From: Halieaceae bacterium UBA5085
Lineage (GTDB): Bacteria; Pseudomonadota; Gammaproteobacteria; Pseudomonadales; Halieaceae
Assembly: GCA_002414665.1 (NCBI GenBank)
Contig: DIAF01000011.1
Span: 106,910 to 170,909 of the forward strand
Length of the DNA stretch: 64,000 nucleotides
Direction: 5' to 3'
The notes beneath the pieces were generated by a model, which saw nothing but the letters and a program-made list of their open reading frames with translations, made no database searches and had not been told where the DNA came from. Below are positions 1 to 9,222 of this stretch, piece after piece. A program made the position numbers and the translations under genes. Positions within the stretch are counted from its first letter, which is position 1; each line of letters starts with the position of its first letter.

Positions 1-17
1 GTCCCTGCGATTGCCTC

Positions 18-39
18 GCGCCCGCCTCTCGGCGGGCGC
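18..39 (-). terminator. GC-rich hairpin downstream of the PQQ dehydrogenase gene
   Basis: A perfect stem with 9-base arms (GCGCCCGCC and GGCGGGCGC) around a TCTC loop lies just past the stop codon of the leftward dehydrogenase gene. It has no T-run on either side, so it may be a weak terminator or an mRNA-end stabilising hairpin. The role is inferred from position only. Confidence 0.35.
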
Positions 40-52
40 AGGCGTTTGGGGT

Positions 53-2011
53 TCAGGGCAGGCGGAACGCCACGATCGCGTCACCCATTCTGGAGCCCAG
101 CATACGATTACCGCCTGCGGCAATCACCACATACTGTGCGCCGTCCTCACCCGTGTAGCTCATCGGTGTGGCATGTCCCCCGGCGGGAAGCCGCGCTTTC
201 CACAATTCTTCACCGGTATCGGTTGCGAAGGCTCGCAGGTAACTGTCGGTGGCCGCAGCGATAAATGTCAGGCCACTGGCGGTAACCAGCGAGCCGCCAC
301 TGTTGGGCACTCCGAGGTTGAGCCACAGTGGAAAGGGCGCGAGGTCACGCGTGCCGCCCAATGGCACTTCCCAGGCTTTCTGGCCGGTGGTCATGTCAAT
401 GGCGGTGAGGACCCCCCAGGGTGGCCGGCTACAGGGCGCCCCGAGCGGCGACAGCATAGGCCGCCGTTTGACCGCATACGGTGTGTCCAGCTGCAGTTCG
501 ACCCGCTCGCTGAAGCCGGGTGCTTCAACCACGGCGCGTGGAATCAACTCGATTACGGCGGGCACCCGCGAGGTGTTGGCCAGCAATAGCTTGCGCTGCG
601 GATCCCAGCTCACGCTACCCCAATTGCTGCCGCCCATGAAACCGGGGTAAACCAGCGTGGGTTCCGTGCTGATGGGGGTGTAGAGCCCCGCGTAGTTCAG
701 GCTGCGAAACTGTTTGATGCAGGCCTGGCGGTCGAACCAGAGAAAGCCGAACATGTCATCCTCGGTGAGCTCCGTCGGGTGCAGGGGCTCGGGCAGCACA
801 GGCCAGGGCTGGGTGGGTGAGAGCGCCTCGGGCGCCGGGCCGCCGCGCGGCGCGGGTCGCTCCTCAATCGGCAGCAGGGGCTCCCCAGTCTCGCGGTTGA
901 GGACGAACAGGAAGCCCATCTTGGTGGCCTGTACCAGCGCCGGCACGGGTCCCTCTGGCCCTGGATAGTCAATCAGCACCGGCTGCGAGGGGACGTCATA
1001 GTCCCAGATATCACGGTGCACGGTCTGGTAGGACCAGCGACGTTCGCCGGTCAGTGCGTCCAGCGCCACCACCGAACTGCCAAAGGTGTCACGACCATTG
1101 CGCTCGCCGCCATAGTAGTCCCCGGCCGGGTTGCCGGTGGGTATAAAGACCAGGCCGCGCTCGCTGTCGGCGGAGAAGGGCGCCCAGGCATTGGGGGTGC
1201 CCGGCAGATAACTGCCCGCCACCCGCTGCTCGGGAGGCAATGCCTCCCAATCCCACACCTGCTTGCCACTGCGCACATCAAACGCGCGTATTACGCCGCT
1301 GGGTACACCACCGCGACGCAGGTCAGCGACATGGGCACCCACGACCACGCGGTCGCCAACTACGGTCGGTGCCGAGGTCAGTGCGTACTCGGCGGGCCGC
1401 ACATCACCGAGATCCGCGGTCAGGTCAATCTCGCCCGACTCTCCAAAGTCCGTGCAGGGTCGGCCGCTGTCGGCATCCAGCGCCAGCAGGCGGCCGTCCA
1501 GAGTCCCGGCCAGAATACGCGCTGCGCAGGCCTGGCCGGACTCTGCATCCGGATTTTCATGGAAGGCGACACCGCGACAGGTGACGCTGTACAGGCCGAC
1601 CAGTGCCGGATCTGCATCATAATGCCAGCGCTCCTCGCCGGTGACCGGGTCCAGCGCGATGACCCGATTGCGCGGCGAGCACAGGTAGAGGGTGTTGCGG
1701 GCGAGAATCGGCGTGACCTGCAGGGCGGGGCTGTTGAAGGCGTCGGGAAAACTCTCTGGCGCAAGGTCCCCGGTGTGGTAGGTCCAGGCAGGCTGCAGGG
1801 CGGCAACGTTGTCCGGTGTGATCTGGCTGTGGCTGACAAACCGCGCGCCACCTTCGTCACCGCCGTAGTGACGCCAGCCGGCGTGAATTTTGGCCAAACC
1901 GGGAGGCAAAGCCTCTCGCGCTACAGACGTGACATCACCCGCGCCGCAGCCTGTCAGCGGAAAACACGCGACTGCCAGAGCGCGGGCGAGGTTGGGAAAC
2001 CGAATAAGCAT
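53..2011 (-). CDS. PQQ-dependent dehydrogenase, lipoprotein
   Basis: This 652-residue protein is a quinoprotein of the PQQ-dependent glucose/quinate dehydrogenase type, which oxidises a sugar, polyol or alcohol in the periplasm and passes electrons to the respiratory chain. It starts with a lipoprotein signal ending in LTGC (Cys22), so it is probably membrane-anchored by lipid instead of the five-helix N-terminal domain of the classical glucose dehydrogenase. The mature part opens with the family-like stretch GWRHYGGDEGGARF followed by ITPDNVAALQPAWTYHTGD, and carries RDIWDYDVPSQP, a typical blade motif of the eight-bladed propeller. The ATG is preceded by AGGAG. It is divergent from the amidohydrolase gene. 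The substrate cannot be told from sequence; no PQQ synthesis genes are in the window. Confidence 0.88.
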   Translation of the reverse strand: MLIRFPNLARALAVACFPLTGCGAGDVTSVAREALPPGLAKIHAGWRHYGGDEGGARFVSHSQITPDNVAALQPAWTYHTGDLAPESFPDAFNSPALQVTPILARNTLYLCSPRNRVIALDPVTGEERWHYDADPALVGLYSVTCRGVAFHENPDAESGQACAARILAGTLDGRLLALDADSGRPCTDFGESGEIDLTADLGDVRPAEYALTSAPTVVGDRVVVGAHVADLRRGGVPSGVIRAFDVRSGKQVWDWEALPPEQRVAGSYLPGTPNAWAPFSADSERGLVFIPTGNPAGDYYGGERNGRDTFGSSVVALDALTGERRWSYQTVHRDIWDYDVPSQPVLIDYPGPEGPVPALVQATKMGFLFVLNRETGEPLLPIEERPAPRGGPAPEALSPTQPWPVLPEPLHPTELTEDDMFGFLWFDRQACIKQFRSLNYAGLYTPISTEPTLVYPGFMGGSNWGSVSWDPQRKLLLANTSRVPAVIELIPRAVVEAPGFSERVELQLDTPYAVKRRPMLSPLGAPCSRPPWGVLTAIDMTTGQKAWEVPLGGTRDLAPFPLWLNLGVPNSGGSLVTASGLTFIAAATDSYLRAFATDTGEELWKARLPAGGHATPMSYTGEDGAQYVVIAAGGNRMLGSRMGDAIVAFRLP

Positions 2012-2089
2012 GAGTTGCGTTCTCCTGGGTGTGGCCAGCCGATGTCCTGCAGTGCATCGCAGGTCCTGAAAACGGGCTAACTGTCTGGA

Positions 2090-2109
2090 CCAGCGTGGAA
2101 TTCCGCTGG
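2090..2109. repeat. imperfect palindrome between divergent genes
   Basis: In the 186-base divergent gap, arms CCAGC and GCTGG flank the self-complementary core GGAATTCC, with two extra bases (GT) on the left side. Its position between two divergent starts would fit a repressor site, but no regulator gene is adjacent. Function is inference only. Confidence 0.3.
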
Positions 2110-2197
2110 CAGGTCAACAGGCCTGCTTTCACCCTCGCGGGCAATCCAGTAGTCTGTTCGACAGAAAAAAGATAAGCAAATACCGGAGGACAGACCT

Positions 2198-3970
2198 TTG
2201 TACGATCTGCTCATTTGTGACGGAAAGATTGTTGACGGCACGGGCCAGCCCGCCTATACAGGCAATATTGCGGTGCTCGACGGACGCATCGTTGCCGTGG
2301 GTGACGTGCGCGGTGAAGCGCGGCGCGTGATAGACGCCAGTGGCCTTGTGGTGACACCAGGTTGGGTAGACACACATTCCCATATGGATGGCCAGGCCAC
2401 CTGGGACCCCTACTGCAGCCCGGCGTCCAATCACGGCATAACCACGTTGGTCATGGGCAACTGCGGGGTGGGTTTTGCGCCCTGCAAACCCGACGAGGCT
2501 GAGCGCCAGCGGATGATAGAGGTTATGGAAGATGTAGAGGATATTCCCGGCGCTGCGCTCGCCGAAGGGATTACCTGGGAGTGGGAGAGCTTTCCAGAAT
2601 ACCTTGACGCCCTGGACCGCATGCCGCGTGCCATCGATATTGGCGCTCAGGTGCCGCACTGCGCGGTGCGTACCTACGTGATGGGTGAGCGCGGTGTACG
2701 CAACGAGCCCGCGACCCCCGAGGATGTAACACGCATGGCCAGTATCGTCCGTGAGGGACTGGCTGCCGGCGCCGTCGGTTTCACGACGTCGCGCACCGCA
2801 TTGCACACCACCCGCACCGGTGATGTCATGCCCGGCACCTACGCGGATGCCGATGAGCTGCTCGGCATTGGTCGTGTGATTGGCGAGACAGGGCAGGGCA
2901 TTTACGGGCTGGTATCGGATTTCGACCAGTGGGAAGAGGAAATGGCGTGGATGAAACGCCTGTCCATCGAGAACGATTGTCAGGTCAACTTTGTTCTCTT
3001 TTACCGTTCAGAGGCCGATTGGCCGCGTGTGCAGCAGCAACTGCAATACGTCAAAGAAGCGAGCGCCGAAGGCGCAAGACTGATTCCACATGTCGGTGCG
3101 CGGCCCGTGAATATCCTCATGGGCTGGGAGGGTACGGTGAACCCCTTCATGTTCCACCAGAGCTATGCGCCGCTGGCAGGCCTTGCACCGGACGAACGCC
3201 TGGCGCGCCTGCGCGACCCGGAGGTGCGCCGCGCCATTGTGGAGGAAACGCCACCGCATATGGGCCACGACATCATGGACAAAATAGTCGACGGCTTTGA
3301 CAACCTGTACGTCCTGGCTGAGAACCCCGACTACGAGCCTGCCGCCGAGGACAGCATCCAGCAGCGGGCGCAGCGCGCAGGCGTGACGCCGGCCGAGTAT
3401 GCCTACGATGCCCTGCTCGAGAATGACGGCAAGCGCATGTTGTACTGTCCCCTGTTCGGCTACGACAAGCGCAATCTCGATCGGCAACTGGAGATGCTCG
3501 CTGATGAGAACTCGGTTATCAGCCTTGCCGATACCGGCGCCCACTGCGGGGTTCTCTCGGACGCCAGTATTCCCACCTGGCTGCTCAGCTACCTGGTGCG
3601 CGACCGGCAGCGCGGCCTGCGTTTTGGCCTGGAACAGGCGGTGCGCATGCACACGCTGGAAACTGCCCGCTGCATGGGTCTGACCGACCGCGGTACTCTG
3701 GAGGCGGGCATGAAAGCGGATATCAATATCATCGACCTCGACCACCTGGCGATTGCCGCGCCGCAGGTGGTATACGACCTTCCGGCTGGTGGCCGGCGTG
3801 TCTACCAGGGTGCATCGGGCTACCGTTATACCCTGGTGTCCGGCGAGGTCATCATGCAGGATGGTGAACCAACCGGCGCATTGCCCGGCCGCCTTGTGCG
3901 TGCCGGCCGGCTCGGTGACCGCCGCACCCCCAACCCCCCACACACCCACAACAAAGAGGAAGCAGCCTGA
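2198..3970 (+). CDS. N-acyl-D-amino-acid deacylase-type amidohydrolase
   Basis: This 590-residue protein belongs to the amidohydrolase-3 / D-aminoacylase family, metal-dependent hydrolases of amide or cyclic-amide bonds. The N-terminal beta-sandwich (MYDLLICDGKIVDGTG) leads into the metal-binding HSHMDGQ segment at about residues 65-71. A C-terminal region contains SLADTGAHCGVLSD and the closing MKADINIIDLD of the family. Start choice: a TTG at 2198, with GGAGGA seven bases upstream; no better ATG fits. Its last base overlaps the start of the SRPBCC gene, so the two are almost certainly co-transcribed and coupled. The true substrate is unknown; in related bacteria such proteins are often annotated as D-aminoacylase without proof. 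Confidence 0.85.
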   Translation: MYDLLICDGKIVDGTGQPAYTGNIAVLDGRIVAVGDVRGEARRVIDASGLVVTPGWVDTHSHMDGQATWDPYCSPASNHGITTLVMGNCGVGFAPCKPDEAERQRMIEVMEDVEDIPGAALAEGITWEWESFPEYLDALDRMPRAIDIGAQVPHCAVRTYVMGERGVRNEPATPEDVTRMASIVREGLAAGAVGFTTSRTALHTTRTGDVMPGTYADADELLGIGRVIGETGQGIYGLVSDFDQWEEEMAWMKRLSIENDCQVNFVLFYRSEADWPRVQQQLQYVKEASAEGARLIPHVGARPVNILMGWEGTVNPFMFHQSYAPLAGLAPDERLARLRDPEVRRAIVEETPPHMGHDIMDKIVDGFDNLYVLAENPDYEPAAEDSIQQRAQRAGVTPAEYAYDALLENDGKRMLYCPLFGYDKRNLDRQLEMLADENSVISLADTGAHCGVLSDASIPTWLLSYLVRDRQRGLRFGLEQAVRMHTLETARCMGLTDRGTLEAGMKADINIIDLDHLAIAAPQVVYDLPAGGRRVYQGASGYRYTLVSGEVIMQDGEPTGALPGRLVRAGRLGDRRTPNPPHTHNKEEAA

Positions 3971-4389
3971 TGATCAAGGTGAACGTAGAACGTGAACTGA
4001 ATGCGCCCGTCGATAAAGTCTGGGCACTGCTGGAAGATTTCGGCAACCTGAACTGGTATCCGGGGTGGACGGATCTCGAGGCGATCGGTGATGGCCCCGG
4101 GATGATTCGTCGCATTCACATGGAAGGAATGGATCCCATCGACGAAATTCTCGAGGCGATGGACGCCGCCACTCGCTCCTTCAGCTACACGATCCCGAAA
4201 ATGCCCATGCCGGTCAGCGAATACCGGGCAGAGGTTTCACTGGAACCTCTGGACGACGGAAAACGTACCCTGGCGCGCTGGCGGTGCTCAGCCAAGCCGG
4301 AGGGTATTTCCGAGAGTGAAGGCCAGGCGATGCTGGAAGGCATTTATGCTGACATGCTGGCCAAGCTGGAAGCGGCTGCCGGCGCCTGA
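3970..4389 (+). CDS. SRPBCC (START-like) family protein
   Basis: A 139-residue protein of the SRPBCC / polyketide cyclase-dehydrase superfamily, whose helix-grip fold forms a deep hydrophobic pocket for lipids or aromatic ligands. It opens with IKVNVERELNAPVDKVWALLEDF, the usual first strand and helix, and has the WYPGW segment common in this group. The ATG overlaps the stop of the upstream amidohydrolase by one base, pointing to a shared substrate or pathway. It has no signal peptide and is probably cytoplasmic. The ligand is unknown. Confidence 0.82.
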   Translation: MIKVNVERELNAPVDKVWALLEDFGNLNWYPGWTDLEAIGDGPGMIRRIHMEGMDPIDEILEAMDAATRSFSYTIPKMPMPVSEYRAEVSLEPLDDGKRTLARWRCSAKPEGISESEGQAMLEGIYADMLAKLEAAAGA

Positions 4390-4405
4390 TCAGCAGGTGC
4401 AGTGA

Positions 4406-4425
4406 GCGGGTGCCACGGCACCCGC
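4406..4425. terminator. hairpin between convergent genes
   Basis: Arms GCGGGTGCC and GGCACCCGC are separated by two bases in the 43-base gap between the converging SRPBCC and phosphotransferase genes. A further outer match (TGAGC / GCTCA) could extend it into a cruciform. There is no T-run, so termination in either direction is only plausible. Confidence 0.4.
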
Positions 4426-4432
4426 GGTGCGC

Positions 4433-5797
4433 TCAGTCCAGCGCGGCCCAGCGCCGGTTGGGGTAGAGGGCCGCCGCCGGTTCATAGAGCCATTCCTCCC
4501 GATAGGCTTTGCGCGCCAGTAGCTGGATAAGCGGTTCGTCGGCAAGCTGTCCCTCACTGATGGCCGCCATTAGCCGGTTGAGTGCCTGCACATAGTGTTT
4601 TGGCCGAATGCCGAGAAGGCGCCCAATATCTTCACAGCAGGCCGCGCGCACCGCATCCGCATAGCGCTGCTCGCGTTCGGCGCAGGCGATCAGAGTGCGC
4701 GCGTCCGCCACACGCGAACGCGCGAAGGGGGTCGTGACATCGGGAAGCACGTCTCGCTGCAGGGTCGATGACGCTGCGGTCAGCAACACTGATGGGTCGG
4801 CCGCGGTGTCCGGCATTGCGGGTGGTTCCACCGCAATGCCCATGGCGTCCGCGAGTGCCTCGCAGGTTGAGCGGTCCCCGACGTAGCGATAGCTCAGGTA
4901 CCAGGCCAGTGATTCGCGCAGGCCGGGCTGATGGCAGGCGGCGTGAATCGGGATCATACCCCGGACATTCTGCTGAATGCGGTAGTACTGTGCAGCTGCC
5001 CGGGTGTAGGGAATTCCCGATAGGGTTTCGTAGCGCTCGAACAGCCCCGTCAGACCGCCGCTGGGATTCCAGAATTCACGCACACAGATATTGCCGAGAT
5101 CCTCCATCGGGTCGCCCCAGTGGCCCCACTCCCAGTCGACCACGGCGCTGACCCGATTACCGCTGAACAGGAAATTTACCGGTCCGGTATCGCCCTGTAC
5201 CAGGGAAATCCGGGCAACGCTGGTGGGCGCGAAGCGGCGCAGCCATTCCGCGCCGTAGGTGAGGAGCGGGTCCTGGTAGTTCTGCAGAAAGGCCGCGAAA
5301 TTGTGCAGCTGTGCATCGAGGTCGCCCAGAGCAGCCTGTTCCGCTGTGGTGGGTCGCGGACCCAATTCAGCATCCAGCCCGAGAGTGTCGATGTCCAGGC
5401 AGTGCAGGCGGGCGATGGCCGCAATAAAGTCCTCCATGATGTGCCGCTGGCGCTTGGGGTCGGTAACGCCCGGCAGGTCCGCGCTGCCGGGAACCCGGTT
5501 GAACAGTGCGGCATGGTATTTTTCGCTCCAGCCCAGCAGCGCCGGCACAGGCACGTCTGTGGGGGTCAATGCCCGGCAGATGGCGGCTTCTCGACGCAGA
5601 GAGACATTGCTGGCGGCCGCGGGTTGACGGTCCAGGCGCAGAAAGCCCTCGAGAACGCTGCCGTCCCTGCGGGTGATGTCGATGACCCAGGCCTCGCGTC
5701 GTGCTACGTGGCGCTCCAGTCGGGAGATGTGCCCGGGGCCGAGGTCAGCCACCCAGCTGAGCAGACCCTCGGGCAGGTCGTGGGCCGGCTCTGTCAT
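4433..5797 (-). CDS. APH-type phosphotransferase family protein
   Basis: A 454-residue protein with the aminoglycoside-phosphotransferase / choline-kinase fold. The catalytic loop is LVQGDTGPVNFL, where the usual His of the HGD motif is Gln, and the metal-binding motif is VVDWEWGHWGDP, typical of this family. The C-terminal 120 residues extend beyond the kinase fold. The frame is open further upstream, but ATG at 5797 is chosen because it overlaps the stop of the DUF3604 gene by four bases (ATGA), a standard coupling arrangement. Such proteins in environmental bacteria phosphorylate small molecules (sometimes near acyl-CoA dehydrogenases) and are not resistance genes. Substrate unknown; likely works with the DUF3604 protein. 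Confidence 0.82.
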   Translation of the reverse strand: MTEPAHDLPEGLLSWVADLGPGHISRLERHVARREAWVIDITRRDGSVLEGFLRLDRQPAAASNVSLRREAAICRALTPTDVPVPALLGWSEKYHAALFNRVPGSADLPGVTDPKRQRHIMEDFIAAIARLHCLDIDTLGLDAELGPRPTTAEQAALGDLDAQLHNFAAFLQNYQDPLLTYGAEWLRRFAPTSVARISLVQGDTGPVNFLFSGNRVSAVVDWEWGHWGDPMEDLGNICVREFWNPSGGLTGLFERYETLSGIPYTRAAAQYYRIQQNVRGMIPIHAACHQPGLRESLAWYLSYRYVGDRSTCEALADAMGIAVEPPAMPDTAADPSVLLTAASSTLQRDVLPDVTTPFARSRVADARTLIACAEREQRYADAVRAACCEDIGRLLGIRPKHYVQALNRLMAAISEGQLADEPLIQLLARKAYREEWLYEPAAALYPNRRWAALD

Positions 5798-7671
5798 GGC
5801 TGCGCCGCCCCTGCCGGCTGGTACCAGATAGGAGAGGTATAGGCCCGCTCCTGATGGGTCAGCTCGGTATCCGCCGGCAGGCTCGCGGCAAGTTTCACCC
5901 GGTCGTACACCGGCCAGCGCGGGGTAGGGATTTCCAGAACGCGCAGGTAGTAGACAGCGGCGAGGCCCGGGTCGAAGTCGGGGTCGGTCCACACGGCGCT
6001 CAGCTCGGCGCTGCCGATGGTATTGCTATAGTGGCCCGACTCTGTGTCCACTGTGTTTCCCACCGGCGGCAGTTTACCGTCGGCGCCGGGTTCGCGGTTA
6101 TCCGACCACGCCACGTCGTAGACCTTTTCGCGGCTTTCCCCCCAGGCATCCACCCAGCCCTTGACGATCTGCAGTCTGTCCAGGTGCGCGCCTTCGGGTT
6201 CTTTCAGTGCCAGTGCCATGAACACCGGCGCCTGTTGGTCGCTGCCGAGCGACGGCAGGATGCCGCCCATGGGCACGCCTTTCTCGTATCCCCGCAGGGC
6301 TGAATCCGGTGACTGCAGGTCCTCTGGGGTGAAGTCCCAGCCGCCGAAAAAGCGCACACGCATGCGTGGCCCTGTGGTGGCGTAGACCTCGCGCCGGCGC
6401 ATTGCATCGAACAGCGCCTCGCGGGTGTTTTCCGTGGCCCAGACTGCGGCATAGCCCGCCGCCAGGAGTCCCGCGCTGCTCATCTCTGCCTCGGGTATAC
6501 CCCACAGGCGGCTGGCGCGCTCGGGGGAGGGCTCGTGGCTGGACATCTTGCCCCAGAAGTTGTCTTCCTCCACCGCTGCCAGTGCGGTATGGGAATCGGT
6601 GCTGCCAATCATCCCGAACTGAAAGGGGTTGACGCCAACGCGCTGCGCGATGCGCAATCCTGTTTGCAGTGCGGGGCGAACGTATTGGAAGCGTTGCATC
6701 CAGTCTTGCTGGGCGGTGCTCATGTCGATGTTGTACTGGTCCCAGGTGCCGTAATCCGCGAATTCGTCATCAGGCGACAGCAGTGGGTGAGCCTCGCTAT
6801 CCCCCTTCATTTGCGTGACTTCGACCAGCGGTTCCCAGCGCAGCCGCTCGCGGGCGTAGGCAACACTGATGGCTTCGCCGTTGGCGCGGGTGTCGGCAAA
6901 CATGAGCCCGCCGCTCAGGTTGCCGTTGTGCGGAATCGCCAGTGCCTGACCCCCGGTGTTCTTTTCGTAGTCCGCCAGGTAGCGCCAGAGCGCCTCCGGG
7001 TCCTCACTGTCGAAGGCGGAAAACGGCGTGACCTGATTGGCCCGTGTCGCATCATCCCGCAACACCACAACACGGTGCAGGTTGTCGCCATTGGGCATGG
7101 CAGACCATTCGAAGCCGATAAATGCGGTAAAGACCCCGGGCTCGTTGGCAGCATCTGCCATGCGCGTATTCGCTTCCCAGGGGGATGGCAGGGTCGCGGG
7201 CAGCGTCACCAGCGGTGTTCCCGACGCATAGGAGGCGCCGATATCCAGCATCATACGACCGAAGCCAACCGGGTCCCCGCTGGCAAGCACGTCGCGCCAG
7301 CGGCGGGCTGTGTCGTTTTGCATTAATGTGGGGTCGCCGGCACGCAGCGGCGGCATGATACCCATGTATTCCGCGTGGTCGGCGACGACAAGGAAATCCA
7401 GGGGCTGGTTCATGCGCGCGCGCAATCCAGTGCTGGTTGTGACCGTGTCGCCGCGGGCGAAGCGGTAGGCATCCGCGGCGGTGAGGTTGTGCACCCCGAA
7501 CAGGTTGGCATCGAGGGAGGTTGCCGTGTGCAGGTGCGTATCTCCCCAGTACACCTGTTGCGGGTAGTCGCGATCCGCCCAGGGCGAGTAGGGCGCGGCG
7601 TAGCCGTTGCCTGCAACGCAAAGCAGCAGTGCGCAGCGGAAAACGGTTCTGGTGAGTGAAAATTCTGTCAT
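5794..7671 (-). CDS. DUF3604 domain protein, secreted
   Basis: A 625-residue protein of the DUF3604 family. ATG at 7671 is chosen over the longer frame because it begins a good signal peptide (MTEFSLTRTVF, then CALLLCVAGNGYA). The mature part starts with VYWGDTHLHT, and later has VVADHAEYMG and GSTDSHTAL, His/Asp-rich motifs like those of PHP-type metallohydrolases, so a metal-dependent periplasmic hydrolase is a reasonable guess. The family's reaction is, as far as I know, not established. It is the middle gene of a leftward MFS / DUF3604 / APH operon: 34 bases after the MFS gene and four-base overlap with the APH-like gene. Confidence 0.85.
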   Translation of the reverse strand: MTEFSLTRTVFRCALLLCVAGNGYAAPYSPWADRDYPQQVYWGDTHLHTATSLDANLFGVHNLTAADAYRFARGDTVTTSTGLRARMNQPLDFLVVADHAEYMGIMPPLRAGDPTLMQNDTARRWRDVLASGDPVGFGRMMLDIGASYASGTPLVTLPATLPSPWEANTRMADAANEPGVFTAFIGFEWSAMPNGDNLHRVVVLRDDATRANQVTPFSAFDSEDPEALWRYLADYEKNTGGQALAIPHNGNLSGGLMFADTRANGEAISVAYARERLRWEPLVEVTQMKGDSEAHPLLSPDDEFADYGTWDQYNIDMSTAQQDWMQRFQYVRPALQTGLRIAQRVGVNPFQFGMIGSTDSHTALAAVEEDNFWGKMSSHEPSPERASRLWGIPEAEMSSAGLLAAGYAAVWATENTREALFDAMRRREVYATTGPRMRVRFFGGWDFTPEDLQSPDSALRGYEKGVPMGGILPSLGSDQQAPVFMALALKEPEGAHLDRLQIVKGWVDAWGESREKVYDVAWSDNREPGADGKLPPVGNTVDTESGHYSNTIGSAELSAVWTDPDFDPGLAAVYYLRVLEIPTPRWPVYDRVKLAASLPADTELTHQERAYTSPIWYQPAGAAQP

Positions 7672-7705
7672 GGTGATAGAGTCCTGTCTCAGTGGTGAGC
7701 CGTGG

Positions 7706-9010
7706 TTAGACGACGCTATAAGCTTCAGCGCTGCGACGTCGCTTGGCCAGGTCGGCGGGCAGTTGCCTGGCAGCGAAGTAGAACAGCCCGATGGCGACCA
7801 GGCCGAACAGCGAGGCCAGGACCATCGCATAGCGCAGTCCGTCGGTGCCGAACCGCGGTGTCAACAGGTCGCTGGCCAGGCCGGTCAGGAAGGGCCCGAG
7901 CCCGAGACCAATCATGTTCAGCACGAAAAACAGAATGGCCGAGGTGAGCGCGCGCATGTTCGGCGGTACGAGGGCGTGTGACAGGGCGATGCAGGGCCCC
8001 AGATACATCGCCGTGAGGATGTTGGTGAAGACCAGAATCACCAGCAGGTGGAGTGTGTTATCGGTCAGCAGCACATACAGGTACGGCAGGAAGGCCACCA
8101 GCCCACCGAGCATGGGCACCCACAGGTACCAGCGAGGATCCTGTGCCCCGAAGCGGTCACCCAGATAGCCGCCCAGATAAGTGCCCAGAGCGCCGCCGAT
8201 GCCGGAGACCAGCGCCAGCACCATGCCGACCTGGGCCACGGTCAGTCCGTGGCTGCGAATCAGGAACGAGGGAAAGAAATTGCCCACACCGTAACTGACG
8301 AAGGCGGTGAGGGCGCAACCGATGGCAATCAGCCAGAAGGAAGGCAGTTGCCGCAGCAAGGTCAGCGTTTGCTTCAGGGATGGCTTTGCCGCGGCGTTGT
8401 CCGCCGCCGTTTCCCAGCGTCCGCGCATCGGCTCCTGTACGGTCAGGCGTAGCACCACGGCGAACAGCACACCGGGAATGCCAACCACCAGGAACGCAAC
8501 GCGCCAGCCGAAGGCTTCGGCGATCATGCCGCCGAACAGGAATCCGAAAAGAATGCCTACGTAGATGCCCATGGAATAGAACGACAGCGCCCGGCCCCGC
8601 TGCTCCGGCGGAAAGTAGTCGCTGATCATGGAGTGTGAGGGAGGGCTGCCGCCCGCTTCACCCAAGCCGACGCCGATACGTGCTGCAAGCAGCTGTGCGT
8701 AGTTCTGGACAAACCCGGACAGTGCCGTCATGCCACTCCAGACGGCGAGGGATATGGAAACAATGTTGCGCCGGTTGCCGCGGTCTGCCCAGTAGGCAAT
8801 GGGAATGCCAGCGGTCACATAAATCAGCGCGAAGCTGAAGCCGCTGAGCAGGCCGAGCTGGGTGTCGGACAGGCCCATGTCTGCCTTGATCGGCTCCTGC
8901 AGAATCACCAGGATCTGCCGGTCGATGAAGTTGAAGGCGTAGACGATGGTCAACATGACCAGCACGAAACGCTTGTAGGCTGGAGAGTAATCCTGCTCGC
9001 CGGTGTGCAC
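7706..9010 (-). CDS. MFS transporter
   Basis: A major facilitator of about 434 residues with twelve predicted membrane segments. The first helix contains AFNFIDRQILVILQEPIK, and the conserved loop-2 motif appears as YWADRGNRRN; GVGLGEAGGSPPSHSMISDYFP is typical of the organic-anion (Spinster/ACS-like) branch. The frame is open to a TTG at 9073, but that TTG forms part of a good -35 box with a -10 downstream of it, and a GTG at 9010 preceded by AGGGA fits a start after that promoter. The true start could still be the TTG. It heads the operon with DUF3604 and APH-like genes, so it probably imports or exports their substrate. Confidence 0.85.
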   Translation of the reverse strand: MHTGEQDYSPAYKRFVLVMLTIVYAFNFIDRQILVILQEPIKADMGLSDTQLGLLSGFSFALIYVTAGIPIAYWADRGNRRNIVSISLAVWSGMTALSGFVQNYAQLLAARIGVGLGEAGGSPPSHSMISDYFPPEQRGRALSFYSMGIYVGILFGFLFGGMIAEAFGWRVAFLVVGIPGVLFAVVLRLTVQEPMRGRWETAADNAAAKPSLKQTLTLLRQLPSFWLIAIGCALTAFVSYGVGNFFPSFLIRSHGLTVAQVGMVLALVSGIGGALGTYLGGYLGDRFGAQDPRWYLWVPMLGGLVAFLPYLYVLLTDNTLHLLVILVFTNILTAMYLGPCIALSHALVPPNMRALTSAILFFVLNMIGLGLGPFLTGLASDLLTPRFGTDGLRYAMVLASLFGLVAIGLFYFAARQLPADLAKRRRSAEAYSVV

Positions 9011-9045
9011 GGTGCTGGCGTCCCTGTCGTTTTTATAGTTCGCCC

Positions 9046-9073
9046 AATATAGCGGTTGCCGTCCAGAGGTCAA
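9046..9073 (-). promoter_or_regulatory. predicted sigma-70 promoter of the MFS operon
   Basis: On the minus strand TTGACC is followed after 16 bases by TATATT; a second AT-rich box (TATAAA) lies just downstream. Transcription would begin near 9040, inside the frame that opens at the TTG, which supports a later GTG start for the transporter. Confidence 0.45.
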
Positions 9074-9222
9074 TTCACCAATTTGCCAGCTGTGTTCAAC
9101 CGGCGCCGGGCGGCAGCAGGCGCGAGTGGCGCCAGAGTGTGATCCGCCCTGCGGCGGTGTTATTCTGGGCGGCCATTGGATATACTCCGGCGGCAGTGTG
9201 AATCGGGAAAAGGTATGACTTT

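Noticed and set aside
1016..2080. Plus-strand open frame of 354 codons
   Set aside because: It is the shadow of the PQQ dehydrogenase on the other strand.
4433..5797. Aminoglycoside resistance gene
   Set aside because: Only the general APH fold is shared; the catalytic His is changed and the context is metabolic, so a resistance call is not supported.
9074..9222. Molybdenum cofactor riboswitch before moaC
   Set aside because: The leader is only about 150 bases shared with a divergent gene, and no recognisable fold could be drawn.
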